From contig CANBJR010000021.1 of assembly GCA_947369085.1 (NCBI GenBank), positions 1 to 38,354 of the forward strand: a stretch of 38,354 nt of DNA, written 5' to 3'. Below are positions 24,130-32,920 of this stretch, piece by piece (the first letter of the stretch is position 1; every line of letters starts with the position of its first letter). The notes below the pieces were generated by a model. The model saw only the letters and a program-made list of their open reading frames with translations. It had not been told where the DNA came from and did not search any database. This DNA is from an uncultured Clostridia bacterium. GTDB lineage: Bacteria > Bacillota > Clostridia > Oscillospirales > Acutalibacteraceae. The translations under genes and the position numbers were made by a program.

Positions 24130-24915
24130 ATGAAAAAAATATATGTAAAAATCATTTCACTTTTACTCATATCCGTCACAGCGGCGGCTTTTTCAGGCTG
24201 TGACAGCAACGCTTCTTCGTCGTCCGAGCAGCAGACTACTGTTCCTGCAACAACTGTTCAGGAAACAACTAAGGCGAGTACGTCAAACTCAAACGCAGAA
24301 AACACAGGTCTGCCGTTTCCGAAATATGCCGAAAAAGGTGATGATTTTACGGGTGCGTGGAAAATTACCGAAGGCGAGGGTTCGCAGTACAGCAGTTTTG
24401 TTTACAATTTCAGCGGTGACGGCAGAGCAGCGCTGGTTATTGATAACGCAGGCAACTTAGGAAATTATGAGGTCAAGGTTAAGAACGGCAAAAACACATT
24501 TATAACGCAGATGATTTTCGGACTTAACGGCGAATACACCTACAAGATTTCAGATGATAAAAATACGATTGAACTTACTAAAAATGAGGACAACTCCACA
24601 ACTACTATAAAAAGAGTCGAAAACTTTAACTGCGTTCCGAGCGTTGAAAATACAGAGATTGACGAAAAATTGCTCGGCGCATGGAAGTCGGAGGACGAGG
24701 AGTACTTTTACTTTGACGAAAGCGGAATAATGTATCAGAATCAGTACAACACAACGTTTAGCTATTCTGTTTTCTCGGCAGACGGCTCAAATCTTACGGC
24801 AACATACACAATGGGCGATGAGGTGACAGACGAATATAAATATTCGGTTGACGGCGATATACTCAGACTCAACGAGTACGAGTACAAAAAAATCTCCGTC
24901 AGCGAGCTTGAGTAA
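24130..24915 (+). CDS. Secreted lipoprotein with two beta-rich repeat domains (261 aa)
   Basis: Unknown function. A basic, hydrophobic signal peptide (KKIYVKIISLLLISV) ends in the lipobox AFSGC with Cys24 as the lipidated residue. A Ser/Thr-rich linker (25-60) follows, then two similar domains. Each starts GAWK (about residues 75 and 182) and continues with an aromatic, glycine-rich pattern ending in ENGxTIEL or GDILRL-like strands, which looks like a small lipocalin-like beta fold. ATG 24130 has GGAG 9 bases upstream. It is the only plus-strand gene between 8.9 and 30.5 kb and is flanked by family A repeats downstream. Confidence 0.8.
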   Translation: MKKIYVKIISLLLISVTAAAFSGCDSNASSSSEQQTTVPATTVQETTKASTSNSNAENTGLPFPKYAEKGDDFTGAWKITEGEGSQYSSFVYNFSGDGRAALVIDNAGNLGNYEVKVKNGKNTFITQMIFGLNGEYTYKISDDKNTIELTKNEDNSTTTIKRVENFNCVPSVENTEIDEKLLGAWKSEDEEYFYFDESGIMYQNQYNTTFSYSVFSADGSNLTATYTMGDEVTDEYKYSVDGDILRLNEYEYKKISVSELE

Positions 24916-25094
24916 TTGATAATTGTTAATTGTAAATTGTTAGTTGTATCTTGCGTTAGATTTAGAAAAATGTACAGTTACCGAGATGCCGAGTTTTTTT
25001 CAAGTCCGACTTATATAACGTTTAAAAAAGAAAAATGTTTGACTCCCGAGATACCGCACTATAATTCAAAACCGACCTGTGTAACGTTTAAAAA
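24916..25094 (-). repeat. Tandem inverted family A copies A10 and A11
   Basis: After an AT-rich ATTGTTAATTGTAAATTG tail come A10 (24943-25029, with the usual TATAAT replaced by a T-run) and A11 (25031-25094, truncated, carrying TTTGACTCCCGAG then TATAAT). Both face right, antisense to the HAD gene. A11 has the best -35-like TTGACT of the family. No gene is seen in this interval. Confidence 0.75.
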
Positions 25095-25122
25095 GGACAG
25101 CCTGTTATTACAAGCTGTCCTT
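25093..25122 (-). terminator. HAD phosphatase gene terminator
   Basis: AAGGACAGC/GCTGTCCTT stem overlapping the last bases of the stop codon, followed on the minus strand by TTTTTAAACG, where the T-run is the beginning of a family A copy. Confidence 0.65.
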
Positions 25123-25957
25123 AGTTGTTTGTAAGTATAATTTCAATTAATCGTGCAACACCGTCGCTGTTGTTTGAGGGAACGATTATGTCGGCACAGT
25201 CAAGGCATAACCTTGACGCATTTTCAACTGCCGCTCCGATTCCTGCCTGCTCAATCATATCTGCGTCATTGTCGGCGTTTCCGCAGGCGCAGGTGCTTTG
25301 CAAGCCGATTCCGAGATGTTTGCAAAGACGGTCAAGTGCACAACCCTTTGTTGCGCTTTCGGCCATAAATTCAATGAAATTTTCAGACGATGAGGTTATG
25401 TAAAGTCCGCCTGCATTTTCCCTGACAAGCTGTTTTATGTCGGCTCTTTTATTCGGGTCGGTACAGACAATTTCAATGCTGTCAAGCTCTTTACGGTGAT
25501 TGTAAATGAAATTTCGCATATCATCAATGTGACCGTGTGAAGCTTTGACGTAATCAACATAAGCCTCGCTGCAACCGTATTTCAGGGGGTTAGCAGTGTA
25601 TCGGCTGTCAGTGTAGGTAAGTCCGTTTACAAAGGCTTCAAAAATCAAGTCCTGCCCCTCGGTGACTTTCAGCAGATTTATAACGCTGTTTTCGCTTAGC
25701 AGACTTGAATGAATACGTTTGCCGCTTTTGTCGTGAATAGCCGCGCCGTTTGAAGTTATCGAGTAGTTAAGTCCCTCAATTTCAAGCACATTTTTCGGCA
25801 GGGACGCATATGGTCTGCCGCTTGCGGCTACAAGTTCAATACCGCACCGAATCGCCTTTTCAATCATATATTTTACTCTGTTTGAAAGTGTGTTGACATC
25901 AGTCAGAGTAGTGCCGTCAAGGTCAAGTGCGATAAGTTTTATATCCTGTGGTTTCAT
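25121..25957 (-). CDS. HAD-superfamily Cof-type phosphatase
   Basis: Probable sugar-phosphate or nucleotide phosphatase of HAD subfamily IIB. The 278 residues show motif I IALDLDGTTL (about 8-17), motif II ASGRPYASL, ITSNGAAIHD, the cap insertion, motif III KGCALDRLCKHLG and motif IV CGNADNDADMI. The usual GDxxND of motif IV reads GNADND here, a single Asp-to-Asn change that may alter metal binding. ATG 25957 overlaps the stop of the upstream gene (ATGA) and has AAAGGA 6-7 bases upstream; an upstream extension is not favoured. Substrate cannot be told from sequence. Confidence 0.88.
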   Translation of the reverse strand: MKPQDIKLIALDLDGTTLTDVNTLSNRVKYMIEKAIRCGIELVAASGRPYASLPKNVLEIEGLNYSITSNGAAIHDKSGKRIHSSLLSENSVINLLKVTEGQDLIFEAFVNGLTYTDSRYTANPLKYGCSEAYVDYVKASHGHIDDMRNFIYNHRKELDSIEIVCTDPNKRADIKQLVRENAGGLYITSSSENFIEFMAESATKGCALDRLCKHLGIGLQSTCACGNADNDADMIEQAGIGAAVENASRLCLDCADIIVPSNNSDGVARLIEIILTNN

Positions 25958-26400
25958 AAATTTTCCTTTAGTTTTTGGGAAAGAAATTCGTCGATTAAAT
26001 CGGCGGCATAGCGGCAAAGCTCAGCACAGGGGCGGCTTTTGTAATACTGCGCAGTGCGCTTTTGCGGAGTGGGGTCGTCCTTGCCCTTTATGCGAAGTCC
26101 GAGCAAATCACGGCAGATTATCGAGCCGTTGTCGGCTTTGAACTTTTCGGCAAGAAGCTGAACGTTCTTGTAAAGTTGTGACTTTTCATCATCGCCCATA
26201 GCAAGTCCGAGAACCATATACATTCCGCTTACCGTTCCGCACACTTCCCTAAGTCTGCCCATACCTCCGCCGAACGGTGCGGCAATCATTGCGGCGGTGC
26301 TTTTATCAAAGCCCAAATCGTCGCAGAATGCGAGCAATACCGCCTGTGCGCAGTTGTAGCCGCTTTCAAAATTCTGTTTTGCAAGTTCACCTTTAGTCAT
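25954..26400 (-). CDS. C_GCAxxG_C_C family redox-type protein (148 aa)
   Basis: Family of unknown function with conserved cysteines thought to be redox active. Seen here: GYNCAQAVLLAF (about 14-25), APFGGGMGRLREVCGTVSG (about 41-59) with GLAMG following, CRDLLGL and a C-terminal RPCAELCRYAADL pair. The length is typical. ATG 26400 lies 37 bases after ilvB, and its stop overlaps the HAD start, so ilvB, this gene and the HAD gene probably form one transcript. Confidence 0.85.
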   Translation of the reverse strand: MTKGELAKQNFESGYNCAQAVLLAFCDDLGFDKSTAAMIAAPFGGGMGRLREVCGTVSGMYMVLGLAMGDDEKSQLYKNVQLLAEKFKADNGSIICRDLLGLRIKGKDDPTPQKRTAQYYKSRPCAELCRYAADLIDEFLSQKLKENL

Positions 26401-26437
26401 TTTATCACCAATGTCAAAAACAAAATGGAAAACTCAA

Positions 26438-28105
26438 TTACATTTCAGTTACGATTTCAGCAATTGTTTTTCCCGGAGGAATCATCGGAAGAACGTTTAC
26501 GTCGGGGCTGATTACGCAGTCAACCACAACAGGCTTTTTCAAATCGACAGCCTTTTGTAAAACAGGCTTGATTTCTTCGGGTTTTGTAATTCTCATTCCC
26601 TCAACGCCAAATGCGTTTGCAAGCTTTACAAAATCCGTTGCTCTGTGGGGGTCGGTCTGTGAAAAACGACTGCCGTAAAACAGCTTTTGCCACTGCCTTA
26701 CCATTCCGAGAACGCTGTTGTTCATAACAACAATTACAACGGGCAAATCGTAGGACTTCATTGTTACAAGCTCGTTTAGGTTCATATGGAAGCTTCCGTC
26801 ACCTGTGATAAGGAAAACCCTCTTGTCAGGGTGAGAAACCTGTGCGCCGATTGCGGCGCCCATACCGAATCCCATTGTGCCCATTCCGCCCGAGGTGAGC
26901 AGAGTTTTTCTTGCTTCAATTTTGCTGTACTGTGCAACCCACATCTGGTGCTGTCCCACGTCGGTTGCTATAATGTCGTCATCAGCCTTGATTTCGTTGA
27001 TTGCCTCAAGGACTTCCTGCGGAAGCGGATATTCGCTTTCAGGATTTTTTAGATTGTCAAAGTGGTGCTTCCACTCCTCAATCTTTGCAAGCCAGTCTTT
27101 GTGCTTTTGCTGTTCAAGACCGACTGTAAGGGCAATTAATATATCCTTAATGTCGCCGAGAATGTACTCGTCAACCTTAACATTCTTATTGATTTCTTTT
27201 TCGTCAATTTCAAGCTGAACAATTTTGGCTTGTTCGCCGAACTTTTCACGGTCACCTGCAACTCGGTCAGAGAATCTTGCTCCGCAGGCAATCAAAAGGT
27301 CACATTCGGCAGTGCACATTCCTGTTTCATAGCCGCCGTGCATACCAATATTGCCGATACACAGCGGATGGCTTGCGGGAATACAGCCAAGACCCATAAG
27401 TGAACAGCAAACGGGTGCGTCAATCAGCTCGGCAAACTCCTTAAACTCAGGGCTTGCGTTTGCGCTTAAAATTCCGCCTCCTGCGTAAATCATCGGGCGC
27501 TTTGAATTTCTGATAAGCTCCTGAACACGTCTTACGCTTTGGGGGTTCTTGATTTCAAAAACACATGGCTTTTCAGGCTCTTTGGGAATAAATTCGATTT
27601 TATTTGCAGTTACATCCTTTGGCACGTCAACAAGTACGGGACCTTTTCTGCCGTCCTGAGCAAGAGCAAAAGCCTTGCGGATAGTGTCTGCAAGGTCCTC
27701 AACCTTTTCAACAAGCCAGCTTGCTTTTGTAACAGGCTTTACAATGTCAACAATATCAACCTCCTGAAAACTGTCGCGTCCAAGCTGGTCGGTTGTTACG
27801 TTGCCTGTAATTGCAACAAGCGGAATACTGTCGATGTTGGCGGTGGCAAGTCCCGTTACAATGTTTGTTGCGCCGGGGCCTGAGGTTGTCATAACAACGC
27901 CTGTTCTGCCTGTTGAACGTGCGTAGCCGTCAGCGGCGTGAGAAGCTCCCTGCTCGTGAGCCGTGAGAATATGATTGATTCTGTCGCTGTATTTGTAGAG
28001 AGCGTCATATGTATTCAGAGCCGCTCCTCCGGGATAACCGAAAACAGTGTCAACCCCCTGCTCAATCAGACATTCGCAAATTATTTCTGCACCTGTAAGC
28101 TGCAT
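26438..28105 (-). CDS. ilvB: Acetolactate synthase large (catalytic) subunit
   Basis: TPP enzyme condensing pyruvate to acetolactate (or with 2-oxobutyrate) in branched-chain amino acid synthesis. The 555 residues include the catalytic Glu in LTAHEQGASHAADGYAR (about 46-62), TSGPGATNIVTGLATA, the FAD-site DSIPLVAITG, and the TPP motif GDGSFHMNLNELVTM...NN near 430-465. ATG 28105 has AAGGAGAG close upstream and a consensus promoter at 28181-28209. No ilvN regulatory subunit gene follows; the next gene is the C_GCAxxG protein. The biosynthetic versus catabolic (AlsS) role is not settled, but the FAD-type motifs favour the biosynthetic form. Confidence 0.93.
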   Translation of the reverse strand: MQLTGAEIICECLIEQGVDTVFGYPGGAALNTYDALYKYSDRINHILTAHEQGASHAADGYARSTGRTGVVMTTSGPGATNIVTGLATANIDSIPLVAITGNVTTDQLGRDSFQEVDIVDIVKPVTKASWLVEKVEDLADTIRKAFALAQDGRKGPVLVDVPKDVTANKIEFIPKEPEKPCVFEIKNPQSVRRVQELIRNSKRPMIYAGGGILSANASPEFKEFAELIDAPVCCSLMGLGCIPASHPLCIGNIGMHGGYETGMCTAECDLLIACGARFSDRVAGDREKFGEQAKIVQLEIDEKEINKNVKVDEYILGDIKDILIALTVGLEQQKHKDWLAKIEEWKHHFDNLKNPESEYPLPQEVLEAINEIKADDDIIATDVGQHQMWVAQYSKIEARKTLLTSGGMGTMGFGMGAAIGAQVSHPDKRVFLITGDGSFHMNLNELVTMKSYDLPVVIVVMNNSVLGMVRQWQKLFYGSRFSQTDPHRATDFVKLANAFGVEGMRITKPEEIKPVLQKAVDLKKPVVVDCVISPDVNVLPMIPPGKTIAEIVTEM

Positions 28106-28180
28106 TTCATTTCTCTCCTTATCTATGTACCATATATAAAATCGTAAAAATCAACAAATAACTGCAATAACTAACTATTT

Positions 28181-28209
28181 ATTTTACTTAATTAAAGCGC
28201 CCTTGTCAA
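28181..28209 (-). promoter_or_regulatory. ilvB promoter
   Basis: TTGACA (complement of 28204-28209), 17 bases, TAAAAT (complement of 28181-28186). The -35 lies 3 bases from the edge of family A copy A12. The short leader shows no leucine-rich leader peptide or T-box. Confidence 0.8.
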
Positions 28210-28211
28210 TA

Positions 28212-28330
28212 GTTTTTTAAACGTCCTATGGGTCGGATTTAAATTATAGATCGGTATCTCGGTATCTGTACATTTTTCTAAATCTAACGCAGGATACAAC
28301 TTCACTTCTTTTTTTAATGCCCTAAGGGTC
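28212..28330 (+). repeat. Family A element, copy A12, plus a truncated tandem end
   Basis: Full copy (28212-28310) starting TTTTTTAAACGTCCTATGG, followed by a second left end TTTTTTAATGCCCTAAGG at 28310-28330 that stops after GGGTCG. Confidence 0.78.
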
Positions 28331-28581
28331 GTACAATTTACAAATATCAATTAACAAATAACAATTAATAATGTTTAAATACTGTAGCAGCGAACTGTGT
28401 TCGGTCGAGTGCCTCGACACGCAAATCAAGACGGATAGATTTGCTATATCGGATAACTAATGCGTCCGAATTTTAAATTGATATTTCGGTAATGTTTTGG
28501 GATGTCGAGGATGTTGTCACCCACTACAGTGTTAATGCTAAAAATTATCAAATCAGGAATAATAATTAAATCAATTTTAAT
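28331..28581. other. Gene-free repeat remnants upstream of ilvB
   Basis: AT-rich CAATTAACAAATAACAATT tail, GTAGCAGCGAACTGTGTTCG unit, GGTCGAGTGCCTCGACAC hairpin (28399-28416), then about 150 bases of unique-looking sequence without an ORF of note. Confidence 0.55.
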
Positions 28582-28658
28582 GTAGGGAACGGTCTTGACC
28601 GTTCCGGTTCCATAAGGGTTATCTGTAGTCCCACGGAACAGTCAAGACTGTTCCCTAC
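28582..28658. repeat. Family B double palindrome, copy B3
   Basis: GTAGGGAACGG ... GTTCCCTAC with inner palindromes GGAACGGTC/GACCGTTCC and GGAACAGTC/GACTGTTCC. The 28659-28826 stretch after it has CGTACACGGCTGGTGTGTACG (near palindrome), GTTCACCGCTACAC and AACGTTACCTATATATCAA; no gene seen. Confidence 0.85.
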
Positions 28659-28826
28659 AATATATAATAATGATGTAATCGGTAAACTTTCATAGTTACT
28701 GCGTACACGGCTGGTGTGTACGCACAAAATTGCGAAACAATTTATTCATTTTGGCGAATACAGTTCACCGCTACACTAAAAAACGTTACCTATATATCAA
28801 TTTTAAATTCGGGCAATGCTTTTTTA

Positions 28827-29522
28827 TTAAAACGCTTTTACAAATTCGCTGACTGCCGTAACGGTTTTTTGGCTTGCAAGCTCGCAGAATTTTACAAAGT
28901 CCATACCCTTGTTTTCGTCCAAATCATCGGAAATTGCTCGTATAATGCCATACGGCACTTCACATCTGTTGCATACGTGACCGATAGCCGCACCCTCCAT
29001 TTCACACGCAAGCGCACCGAAACGGTCGTTAATTTTAAACCTTTGCTTGCGGTCGGAAACAAAAATATCACCGCTTGCGATAATTCCCTGCGCAACCTTT
29101 GTGTCGGGGATTTTTTTGCACACTGCGGCAAGCAGAGTTGACGCTTGCTTGTCACATTCAAAAAACATCATATTGCCGTCGGGAAAGGTGATTTCGCCCT
29201 GCTTGTCGCCGAGCGCTGTAGCGTTCATATCGTGTTCAACCGCCTTTGTCGCAACCACAATGTCGCCAATTCCGACAATCGGAGAAAGTGCGCCTGCAAC
29301 TCCGCTGTTAATTACAATTTCCGGCTTGTATTTTTCAATCAGCAAGAGTGCGCACATTGCGGCGTTTACCTTGCCCACGCCGCACACAACAACGCAAACC
29401 TCTTTGCCGTGAAGTGTGCCGAGGATAAAGTTCATTTTTTTGTCAGTTTTCATTTTTACATTCTCGCAGAGGTCGATTATTCCGTCAGCCTCAATCTGCA
29501 TTGCACAAATAATTCCTATCAT
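28827..29522 (-). CDS. mtnN: 5'-methylthioadenosine/S-adenosylhomocysteine nucleosidase
   Basis: Cleaves MTA and SAH, salvaging methionine and relieving product inhibition of methyltransferases. The 231 residues begin MIGIICAMQIEADGI (catalytic Glu near 11), with VINSGVAGALSP, ASGDIFVSD, ACEMEGAAIGHVC and RAISDDLDE (catalytic Asp). ATG 29522 has AAAGGTGG 6 bases upstream and is preferred over a GTG at 29531. It follows rsmE by 48 bases and is probably co-transcribed. Confidence 0.94.
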   Translation of the reverse strand: MIGIICAMQIEADGIIDLCENVKMKTDKKMNFILGTLHGKEVCVVVCGVGKVNAAMCALLLIEKYKPEIVINSGVAGALSPIVGIGDIVVATKAVEHDMNATALGDKQGEITFPDGNMMFFECDKQASTLLAAVCKKIPDTKVAQGIIASGDIFVSDRKQRFKINDRFGALACEMEGAAIGHVCNRCEVPYGIIRAISDDLDENKGMDFVKFCELASQKTVTAVSEFVKAF

Positions 29523-29570
29523 TTTATCCACCTTTTCACTTTAAAATCACACTTTTTAAATTTATTAAAA

Positions 29571-30299
29571 TTAATCAAAATTTCCTGTCTGATACATAAT
29601 TACCGACAATGCGGCAAGGGGTGCTGTTTCTGCCCTTAAAATTCTTTTGCCCAGCGTTGCGGCACAGCCGCCCGACTTTGTAATCAAATCAACCTCGCTT
29701 TGCTCAAATCCGCCCTCACTACCGATAAATATTCCGATTGTTCTTGGCTTGTCTTTGATAATTTCCCTTACGGGCGCACCGCCCATTTCGTAGAAAATAA
29801 TTGTTTCTTCGTTTGATTTTGTAAGCTCAGATGCTTTTTGAAACGAAACGCAGGGGCAAACCTCGGGAATAATTCCTCGCCTGCTTTGCATAGCCGCCTG
29901 AAGGGCAATTTTTTGCCAGCGCTCACGCTTTTTAGCAAGCGATTTTGCGTCGGGACGTGATACGCACCGAGCCGACAGCACAGGCACGATTTTGCTTACG
30001 CCCAGTTCAACGCATTTTTGAACAATAAAGTCCATTTTGTCGCTTTTCGGCAGAGCCTGATAAAGCGTTACATATACGTCGGGTTCGTTTTTACAGGGCG
30101 TTTTTGAAATTATGTCAACGGTTACGCTGTCATTGTTGATGCTGAAAACCTCGCACAAGCACTGTGTTCTGTCGGGAGTAACAATAGTAAGCTCCTCTCC
30201 TTTGCTCATTCTGAGTACTTTTGAAATGTGCTTTGCATCCTCGCCGGAGATAATATACTGGTCGCTTTTGATGTTGTGTTGCGTAAAAAACCAAGCCAT
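29571..30299 (-). CDS. rsmE: 16S rRNA (uracil-N3)-methyltransferase RsmE
   Basis: SPOUT-fold enzyme that methylates U1498 of 16S rRNA. The 242 residues (ATG 30299, GAGGT 6 bases upstream) have an N-terminal PUA-like domain (HISKVLRMSKGEELTI) and the C-terminal knot with IGIFIGSEGGFEQSEVDLI and LGKRILRAETAPLAALSVIM. It is the last gene of the leftward-transcribed block; mreB diverges from it across 209 bases. Confidence 0.94.
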   Translation of the reverse strand: MAWFFTQHNIKSDQYIISGEDAKHISKVLRMSKGEELTIVTPDRTQCLCEVFSINNDSVTVDIISKTPCKNEPDVYVTLYQALPKSDKMDFIVQKCVELGVSKIVPVLSARCVSRPDAKSLAKKRERWQKIALQAAMQSRRGIIPEVCPCVSFQKASELTKSNEETIIFYEMGGAPVREIIKDKPRTIGIFIGSEGGFEQSEVDLITKSGGCAATLGKRILRAETAPLAALSVIMYQTGNFD

Positions 30300-30338
30300 A
30301 ATATACCTCAAAATTATGTAATAAAGTCTGTTTATACT

Positions 30339-30367
30339 ATGATACCAAAAAATAAAGGTAATTGCAA
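30339..30367 (-). promoter_or_regulatory. rsmE-mtnN promoter
   Basis: TTGCAA (complement of 30362-30367), 17 bases, TATCAT (complement of 30339-30344), about 40 bases before the rsmE start. Confidence 0.55.
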
Positions 30368-30438
30368 TAAATAACATTAGGTGGTAGAATAATATTTGAT
30401 ATTGGATCCAAGCATGGAATTATTTCGACATATTAATG

Positions 30439-30467
30439 TTGATTACAATAACTGCTTATTATATAAT
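30439..30467 (+). promoter_or_regulatory. mreB promoter
   Basis: TTGATT at 30439-30444, 17 bases, TATAAT at 30462-30467, divergent from the rsmE promoter. The 206-base interval contains no repeats, unlike most gaps of similar size. Confidence 0.7.
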
Positions 30468-30508
30468 ATTATAAATGTTTATCGCTTTTATGTTTAAAGG
30501 AGCTGTTG

Positions 30509-31522
30509 ATGATGTTTTCATTTTCAAAGGATATAGGAATTGACCTTGGCACTGCCAATACGCTTGTATGCATTAAGGGCAAGGGAATAATACTGCGTGA
30601 ACCGTCCGTGGTTGCGGTTGATACAAGGAGCGACAACGTGCTTGCGGTTGGTTCTCAGGCAAAGGATATGATAGGCAGAACTCCGGGTTCAATAGTTGCG
30701 GTACGTCCGCTCAAGGACGGCGTAATTGCCGATTTTAAAATTACCGCAAAAATGCTCCAACATTTCATTAAAAAGGCAGTAAAACCCGGAATTTTCAGCA
30801 AACCGAGGGTTATTATATGTATGCCGACAGGCGTTACCGAGGTTGAGCGCAAGGCGGTTGAGGACGCTGCATATGAGGCAGGCGCAAAGCCTCCCGTTAT
30901 ATTGATTGAAGAGCCTATGGCGGCGGCAATCGGCGCAGGAATGCCTGTTGACGAGCCTACCGGAAGTATGGTGGTTGACATCGGCGGCGGCACAAGCGAG
31001 GTAGCTGTAATTTCGCTCGGCGATATTGTAACAGCTTGCTCCGTGCGCGTCGCAGGCGACAGATTTGACGAGGCGATTTCCACTTATATAAAGAAAAAGT
31101 ACAACCTTTTAATCGGCGAGAGAACAGCCGAGGATATTAAAATTAAAATCGGCTCTGCTTACCCTTACGAGGACGAAAAAAGCCTTGTAGTAAAGGGCAG
31201 AAACCTTGTCGACGGACTTCCGAAGGACATCACAATTACTGCCTCCGAGGTGCGTGACGCACTTGCAGATCCGCTTATGACGATTGTTGAGGCAATTAAG
31301 ACAACGCTTGAAAAAACTCCTCCCGAGCTTTCGGCAGACATCATCGACCACGGAATTATGCTGACGGGCGGCGGTGCGCTTTTAAGAGGAATAGATATGC
31401 TCGTTATGCAGCAGACGGGTATGCCCGTTCACATTGCCGACAGACCGCTCGACTGTGTTGTTGACGGCGCGGGCAAAAGGCTCGGCAAGCCTGTGGGCGT
31501 TCAGTATAAGCACAACAGATAG
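30509..31522 (+). CDS. mreB: Rod shape-determining protein MreB
   Basis: Actin homologue that positions the elongation machinery. The 337 residues show [19 protein letters not shown] (phosphate 1), [35 protein letters not shown] (phosphate 2, 137-170 region) and [15 protein letters not shown] 30509 follows AAAGGAG by 6 bases; a second ATG is at 30512. It is the first gene of mreB-mreC-mreD-mrdA. A 42-base AT-rich repeat (CAATTAACAAATGACAATTG) separates it from mreC. Confidence 0.96.
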   Translation: MMFSFSKDIGIDLGTANTLVCIKGKGIILREPSVVAVDTRSDNVLAVGSQAKDMIGRTPGSIVAVRPLKDGVIADFKITAKMLQHFIKKAVKPGIFSKPRVIICMPTGVTEVERKAVEDAAYEAGAKPPVILIEEPMAAAIGAGMPVDEPTGSMVVDIGGGTSEVAVISLGDIVTACSVRVAGDRFDEAISTYIKKKYNLLIGERTAEDIKIKIGSAYPYEDEKSLVVKGRNLVDGLPKDITITASEVRDALADPLMTIVEAIKTTLEKTPPELSADIIDHGIMLTGGGALLRGIDMLVMQQTGMPVHIADRPLDCVVDGAGKRLGKPVGVQYKHNR

Positions 31523-31564
31523 CAATTAACAAATGACAATTGACAAATTACAATTAATATTTAT

Positions 31565-32395
31565 ATGAAACGGATAGACAATAAAAGATTCAAACCTCTT
31601 ATAATAACGCTCGTGATTTTGATTGCGGCGGCTGTTTTGTCGCTCGGTGAAAACTCAGTAATTCCGAGCGCAGTAAATGCCTTTACCAACGGACTTTTCA
31701 GCGTGACGGCGAGTGCAACGGCAAGCGCAGATACTGCAAGCTATGACGATTTAAAAACAGAGAATGAAAAGCTCAGGCAGGAAAATGCCGAGCTGAGAAA
31801 ACAGCTTGCGGACTATTATGACGTAAAGCAGGAAAACGCAAAGCTGTGGAAATATTATGATTTAAAAAAGCAGAATCCGTCGTATAAAATTCAGCCTGCC
31901 GCAGTGATTATGCGTGATGCAAACGACGATTTCTACTCATTTACACTTGACATCGGCACTTCTTCGGGGGTTTCCGTCAACAACCCCGTTATTACCGAAA
32001 ACGGACTTGTCGGCTGGGTGTATAAGGCAGACTTAACCACCTGCAAGGTAAAGACTATTCTATCTCCCGATACAAAGGCAGGTGCTGTTGATAAGCAGTC
32101 GAACGACAGCGGAATCATCAGCGGAAGCGCTTCTTTGAGCGATAATAACCTTACAAGTCTTACCAAGCTTGAGGAAAACAACAAGATAAAGCAGGGCGAT
32201 ATGATTGTTACATCTGGAATGGGCGGAATTTACCCCGGAAATTTAATTATCGGCAAGGTTAAGGAGATAAAGTTTAATTCCTACGACGCTTCACGCTATG
32301 CTGTTGTCGAGCCGTATGAGGACATTCGCAGGATAACCTCGGCGGCTGTTATAACCGACTTTGACACGAAAGGCGAGGTTAAGGGCGCACAATGA
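31565..32395 (+). CDS. mreC: Rod shape-determining protein MreC
   Basis: Bitopic protein linking MreB to extracellular wall synthases. The 276 residues comprise a cytoplasmic basic end, one membrane helix (about 11-27), a coiled coil (about 59-90, LKTENEKLRQENAELRKQL) and the beta-barrel domain with DIGTSSGVSVNNPVI and VVEPYEDIRRI at the end. The start has no clear Shine-Dalgarno, being preceded by the AT-rich repeat. Its stop overlaps the mreD start (ATGA). Confidence 0.92.
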   Translation: MKRIDNKRFKPLIITLVILIAAAVLSLGENSVIPSAVNAFTNGLFSVTASATASADTASYDDLKTENEKLRQENAELRKQLADYYDVKQENAKLWKYYDLKKQNPSYKIQPAAVIMRDANDDFYSFTLDIGTSSGVSVNNPVITENGLVGWVYKADLTTCKVKTILSPDTKAGAVDKQSNDSGIISGSASLSDNNLTSLTKLEENNKIKQGDMIVTSGMGGIYPGNLIIGKVKEIKFNSYDASRYAVVEPYEDIRRITSAAVITDFDTKGEVKGAQ

Positions 32396-32889
32396 AAAAC
32401 CTCGTATTTTTTAAGTATTTTTCCTATTCGCTGTTGGTGATTTTGCTCTACGTTTTGCAGGCGTCACCTAACTTAATGCCTGAGCTTTTCGGTTCAAAGC
32501 CGCTTTTGCTTTTGCCGTTTGCACTGGCGGTTGCTTCTGTGGAAAACGAAGTGCCGTCGCTTGTTTTTGGAGCAGTATGCGGAAGCCTTACCGACATTGC
32601 GTACGGCGGAGGAGTAGGATATTTTGCAATAATTTTAACGCTTGTATGCTACTTTGAATCGCACGTTTTTACTACATATTTTGTTGCGAATTTGTTTTCG
32701 GCGGCGGTTTATTCGGCAATAGCAACAACGCTTTCAATAGGACTTTATTTTCTTGTTTTCAAGGTGCTTGCGGGTGTTCCCGACTGGCAGATTTTGTTTG
32801 TAAATCACTATATTTCAAGAATTGTATATACGTTTGTTATGTTTATTCCCGTGGGATTGCTTGTGAGATTCTTGCATAAAAGTTTTTAA
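32392..32889 (+). CDS. mreD: Rod shape-determining protein MreD
   Basis: Integral membrane member of the Mre complex. The 165 residues are almost entirely hydrophobic with five to six predicted helices and the conserved GxxxDI-like segment GSLTDIAYGGGVGYF near residue 63. ATG 32392 overlaps mreC by 4 bases, so it is translationally coupled. Identification rests on position and membrane pattern, as MreD is poorly conserved. Confidence 0.85.
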   Translation: MKNLVFFKYFSYSLLVILLYVLQASPNLMPELFGSKPLLLLPFALAVASVENEVPSLVFGAVCGSLTDIAYGGGVGYFAIILTLVCYFESHVFTTYFVANLFSAAVYSAIATTLSIGLYFLVFKVLAGVPDWQILFVNHYISRIVYTFVMFIPVGLLVRFLHKSF

Positions 32890-32920
32890 GGAACAGCCAT
32901 AATTTAAATTTGGTGATTCA

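Noticed and set aside
24916..25134. 72-aa plus-strand ORF after the lipoprotein
   Set aside because: It is a translation of two family A copies and a terminator; no ribosome site or family similarity.
28106..28211. T-box or leader-peptide control of ilvB
   Set aside because: The leader after the promoter is about 70 bases, with no leucine-rich ORF, no T-box sequence and no terminator hairpin.
28716..29141. 141-aa plus-strand ORF
   Set aside because: It begins in repeat sequence and runs antisense through mtnN, which has clear motifs.
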